Shown: positions 5,107-7,450 of the stretch, piece by piece
How the letters are laid out: each line of letters starts with the position of its first letter
Position numbering within the stretch: the first letter of the stretch is position 1
Source of the DNA: Pseudomonadales bacterium
Lineage (GTDB): Bacteria > Pseudomonadota > Gammaproteobacteria > Pseudomonadales > Azotimanducaceae
Assembly (NCBI GenBank): GCA_029244465.1
Contig: JAQWQN010000264.1
Span: forward strand, 1-7,450
Direction of reading: 5' to 3'
Length of the DNA stretch: 7,450 nucleotides
Translations under genes and position numbers: made by a program
Notes under the pieces: model-generated
What the model saw: only the letters and a program-made list of their open reading frames with translations
Told to the model about the DNA's origin: nothing
The model's database searches: none

Positions 5107-7293
5107 CTAATCAATCACTTGTAAGTTGGCGTATCCAACCATCAACCATTTGGCACCCACGCCTGGAAAATTAACCTCGACTTTCGCCCGGTCGCCACTA
5201 CCTTCCATTTGCAAAATGACGCCTTCGCCATATTTACCGTGCGCGACGCCTTGGCCTATGCGGAAACCAAACTCGTTTTCTTCGACAAATAGAGCGCCTT
5301 TGCTCGGTCTGGTAAACGGCCGCTCCACCGCACCGTTCATTCTGACTTCACTCACCAGCTCCTGCGGAATCTCCAATAAAAACCGACTGGGACGATTGTA
5401 AGAATCCTGCCCATGCAAGCGACGAGTTTCAGCGTAGGTAAGATACAATTCCCGCATCGCGCGCGTTATCCCGACATAGGCAAGACGTCGCTCTTCTTCC
5501 ATCCGGCCGGGTTCATCGGCGCTCATTCTATGCGGGAACAAACCCTCCTCGAGCCCGCCTAGAAAGACCAGCGGAAATTCTAGCCCTTTGGCAGAGTGAA
5601 GGGTCATCATCTGTACCGACGGTCCTTGATTCGCTTGTCGATCTCCTGAATCAAGCGCCACTTGATCCAAAAACTCCTGCAGGACCGTCACTTCCCCAGG
5701 ACTAGAGTCTTCAAACGGAAATACCAGCTCACCACTAAACTGACGGCAGGCGCTAACAAGCTCTTCTAGGTTTTCCTGGCGCGCCAAGCCACGCTCTCCT
5801 CGCTCTTGTCGGTGGTAGGTCATCAAGCCGCTTGCATCAATAACATGATCTGCAAGCTCATGGAGTTCCATCGTTGCAACGGCTTCAGCTAAGTCATCTA
5901 TCAACGCTATGAATGTGACGACAGTGGTTTTTGCTCGCCCTGGAAGGAGCCCCTCATGCAGCCCTTCTTTTGCCGCTTGCCACAAAGATATTCCGCGTTC
6001 ACGCGCGAGACTACGTATCGCCTCAACCGACTTGTCTCCTATACCCCTTGTCGGGACGTTGACCACGCGCTCAAATGCCGTATCCGAGTGTCGGTCATCC
6101 ATCAGGCGCATATACGCCAACGCATTTTTGATCTCTACACGTTCAAAAAATCTCTGCCCGCCATAGATTTGATAGGCGATATTGGCACGCAACATTGCCT
6201 CTTCTATGACCCGCGATTGCGCGTTGGAGCGGTACAAGATAGCGACCTCGTCCGGGCTACCCCCTCCATCAATATGACCTTGGGTCCGCTCAACGATAAA
6301 GCGTGCTTCATCGAGATCGTTATATCCGGAGTAGATCTTGATCAGCTCGCCGGTCGGACCATCACTCCAGAGATTCTTTCCGAGACGATCCGAATTCCTC
6401 TTAATCAACCCGTTGGCTGCATCAAGAATAGTTTGCGTGGACCGATAATTCTGCTCTAGCCGAATCGTCTCCACCGGTTCAAAATCGGTAGAAAACTGAT
6501 GAATATTCTCAATCTTGGCACCTCGCCATCCATAAATGGACTGGTCGTCATCGCCTACCGCCATCACGCTACCTTGCTTCCCGGCAAGGACGCGCAACCA
6601 CGCATATTGGATTGTATTTGTGTCCTGGAATTCATCGACCAACAAGTTCTTAAATCGTTCTTGATAGTGCGCAAGCAGGGCAGGGTTATTGAGTAACAAT
6701 TCATGACTGCGCAACAATAATTCAGCAAAGTCGATCAAACCGCCTTGGTCACAGATCTCTTCGTAAGATTCGTAGATCTTCTTATGCGTGATTTGAAACA
6801 GATCATCACCCGGCGCAACTTGGTGAGCACGGCGACCTTCATCCTTTTGACCGTTGATGAACCACACCGCCTGGCGCGCGGGCCACTTTTGTTCATCAAT
6901 ATCCATTGCTCGCATGCAGCGCTTAACCAATCTAAGCTGATCATCTGCATCCAGGATTTGGAAGTTCTTTGGCAGTCGCGCTTCTTGCGAATGCATACGC
7001 AATAGTCGATGAGCGAGGCCGTGGAAAGTTCCGACCCACATCGTTCTCACCGAGAGGTTAAGTAGCTCTTCAATTCGAACTCTCATTTCAGCGGCGGCCT
7101 TGTTCGTAAATGTCACCGCCAATATGCTTTGCGGCGACAATCGTTCGACGTCGATTAGCCAGGCAATACGATGGACCAGGACGCGTGTTTTACCGCTGCC
7201 CGCTCCCGCGACGACAAGTGTATTGCCCACTGGCGCGCTTACGGCGTTACGTTGAGGTTCATTTAGCCCCTCTAGAATGTGGGTGATATCCAA
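5107..7293 (-). CDS. uvrD: DNA helicase II, UvrD (superfamily 1A 3'-5' helicase)
   Basis: UvrD unwinds DNA 3' to 5' using ATP in nucleotide excision repair and methyl-directed mismatch repair. The 728 residues are close to the 720 of E. coli UvrD. All helicase motifs are present in order: Walker A GAGSGKT (30-36), motif Ia TFTNKAAAEM (61-70), Walker B LLVDEFQDT (217-225), motif III GDDDQSIYGWRG (247-258), motif IV LEQNYRS (279-285), motif V TLHSAKGLEFP (564-574) and motif VI RLAYVGITRA (603-612). The C-terminus (about 677-727, GQGVAHGKYGEGVI) is the Tudor-like domain of UvrD/PcrA; this intact domain and the family-like N-terminus favour UvrD over Rep. Start: the TTG at 7293 gives MDITHILEGLNEPQRNAV, aligning with the conserved UvrD N-terminus. 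Upstream the frame reaches a TAA with no other start codon between. There is no clear Shine-Dalgarno. Confidence 0.96.
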   Translation of the reverse strand: MDITHILEGLNEPQRNAVSAPVGNTLVVAGAGSGKTRVLVHRIAWLIDVERLSPQSILAVTFTNKAAAEMRVRIEELLNLSVRTMWVGTFHGLAHRLLRMHSQEARLPKNFQILDADDQLRLVKRCMRAMDIDEQKWPARQAVWFINGQKDEGRRAHQVAPGDDLFQITHKKIYESYEEICDQGGLIDFAELLLRSHELLLNNPALLAHYQERFKNLLVDEFQDTNTIQYAWLRVLAGKQGSVMAVGDDDQSIYGWRGAKIENIHQFSTDFEPVETIRLEQNYRSTQTILDAANGLIKRNSDRLGKNLWSDGPTGELIKIYSGYNDLDEARFIVERTQGHIDGGGSPDEVAILYRSNAQSRVIEEAMLRANIAYQIYGGQRFFERVEIKNALAYMRLMDDRHSDTAFERVVNVPTRGIGDKSVEAIRSLARERGISLWQAAKEGLHEGLLPGRAKTTVVTFIALIDDLAEAVATMELHELADHVIDASGLMTYHRQERGERGLARQENLEELVSACRQFSGELVFPFEDSSPGEVTVLQEFLDQVALDSGDRQANQGPSVQMMTLHSAKGLEFPLVFLGGLEEGLFPHRMSADEPGRMEEERRLAYVGITRAMRELYLTYAETRRLHGQDSYNRPSRFLLEIPQELVSEVRMNGAVERPFTRPSKGALFVEENEFGFRIGQGVAHGKYGEGVILQMEGSGDRAKVEVNFPGVGAKWLMVGYANLQVID

Positions 7294-7332
7294 GTGAGTA
7301 TCAGTGTTGCAGCGGATTAGAAAGTTTACCGA

Positions 7333-7338
7333 ATTTTA
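7333..7338 (-). promoter_or_regulatory. Possible -10 element for uvrD
   Basis: TAAAAT on the minus strand (five of six matches to TATAAT) lies about 40 bases before the uvrD start, which would give a leader of around 30 bases. No good -35 box is found at 16-18 bases. No LexA site (CTGT-N8-ACAG) is seen in the visible upstream region. The assignment is weak. Confidence 0.2.
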
Positions 7339-7384
7339 CCCTGCGCAAGTAGCAGATGAGCGCTGGTCATGGATAATCAGGTCT

Positions 7385-7450
7385 ATGGCAAAACAATATT
7401 TCACGTCGATTACCCAACGGGCGCGCAGGCTAGCCTGGATCCTGCTCTTT
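7385..7450 (+). CDS. Possible 5' end of a divergent gene, membrane or exported protein (partial)
   Basis: An ATG at 7385 opens a frame that continues to the window edge, giving 22 residues that start MAKQYF, carry four Arg/Lys residues in all and end in a hydrophobic run (LAWILLF). That pattern fits an N-terminal signal or first membrane segment. It would be divergent from uvrD with about 90 bases between starts. The ribosome site is weak, and an alternative ATG in another frame at 7369 also runs to the edge, so this call rests on the residue pattern alone. The family is not recognisable. Confidence 0.3.
   Translation, partial: MAKQYFTSITQRARRLAWILLF

Noticed and set aside
5098..5121. Promoter-like pair on the minus strand before the binding-protein gene (CTTACA, 16 bases, GATAAT).
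   Set aside because: The implied transcription start falls after the Shine-Dalgarno and only a few bases before the GTG, so the transcript would lose the ribosome site.
5956..6459. 167-codon + strand open frame opposite uvrD.
   Set aside because: It lies entirely antisense to conserved helicase coding sequence, has no family-like motifs and no ribosome site, and is best explained as a shadow frame.
7341..7355. LexA-like inverted repeat CTGC-N7-GCAG upstream of uvrD.
   Set aside because: The spacing is one base short and the T/A flanks of the CTGT-N8-ACAG consensus are missing, so it is not a credible SOS box.

Overview
The window looks like chromosomal DNA from a Gram-negative proteobacterium, most likely a gammaproteobacterium. 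The evidence is a full-length UvrD of the Enterobacteria/Pseudomonas type, an inner-membrane TRAP transporter, and a substrate-binding protein with a lipobox. Base composition is balanced (roughly half G+C, judged by eye) and codon use looks even across the genes. I see no insertion sequence, CRISPR array, tRNA, rRNA or phage gene.

Left half, + strand (1-3125): a tightly coupled operon. It holds the tail of an unidentified gene (ends 102), a TRAP small permease (99-590), a TRAP large permease (590-1960) and a metal-dependent amidohydrolase (1953-3125). Each gene overlaps the next by 4, 1 and 8 bases respectively.

Middle, - strand (3140-5085): a TRAP periplasmic binding protein, apparently a lipoprotein (5085-3970), followed with an ATGA overlap by a crotonase-family (enoyl-CoA hydratase/isomerase-like) enzyme (3973-3140). 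This unit converges on the amidohydrolase with only 14 bases between stop codons; a hairpin lies at the junction.

Right, - strand (5107-7293): uvrD, DNA helicase II, starting from TTG. It ends 21 bases before the binding-protein gene, so the helicase and the transport genes may share a transcript. About 90-150 bases upstream of uvrD form a divergent promoter region, with a possible + strand gene beginning at 7385 and leaving the window.

How the genes fit together: the three TRAP components are split between two convergent units but together make one complete sodium-driven carboxylate importer. The type resembles the FcbT/TakP branch ('mannitol/chloroaromatic' or 2-oxoacid TRAP). The amidohydrolase and crotonase enzyme are the likely first catabolic steps for the imported compound: cleavage of an amide or cyclic amide/peptide bond, and processing of an acyl-CoA. 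The substrate cannot be read from the sequence. Apart from this split arrangement and its attachment to uvrD, I found no clearly novel system here.
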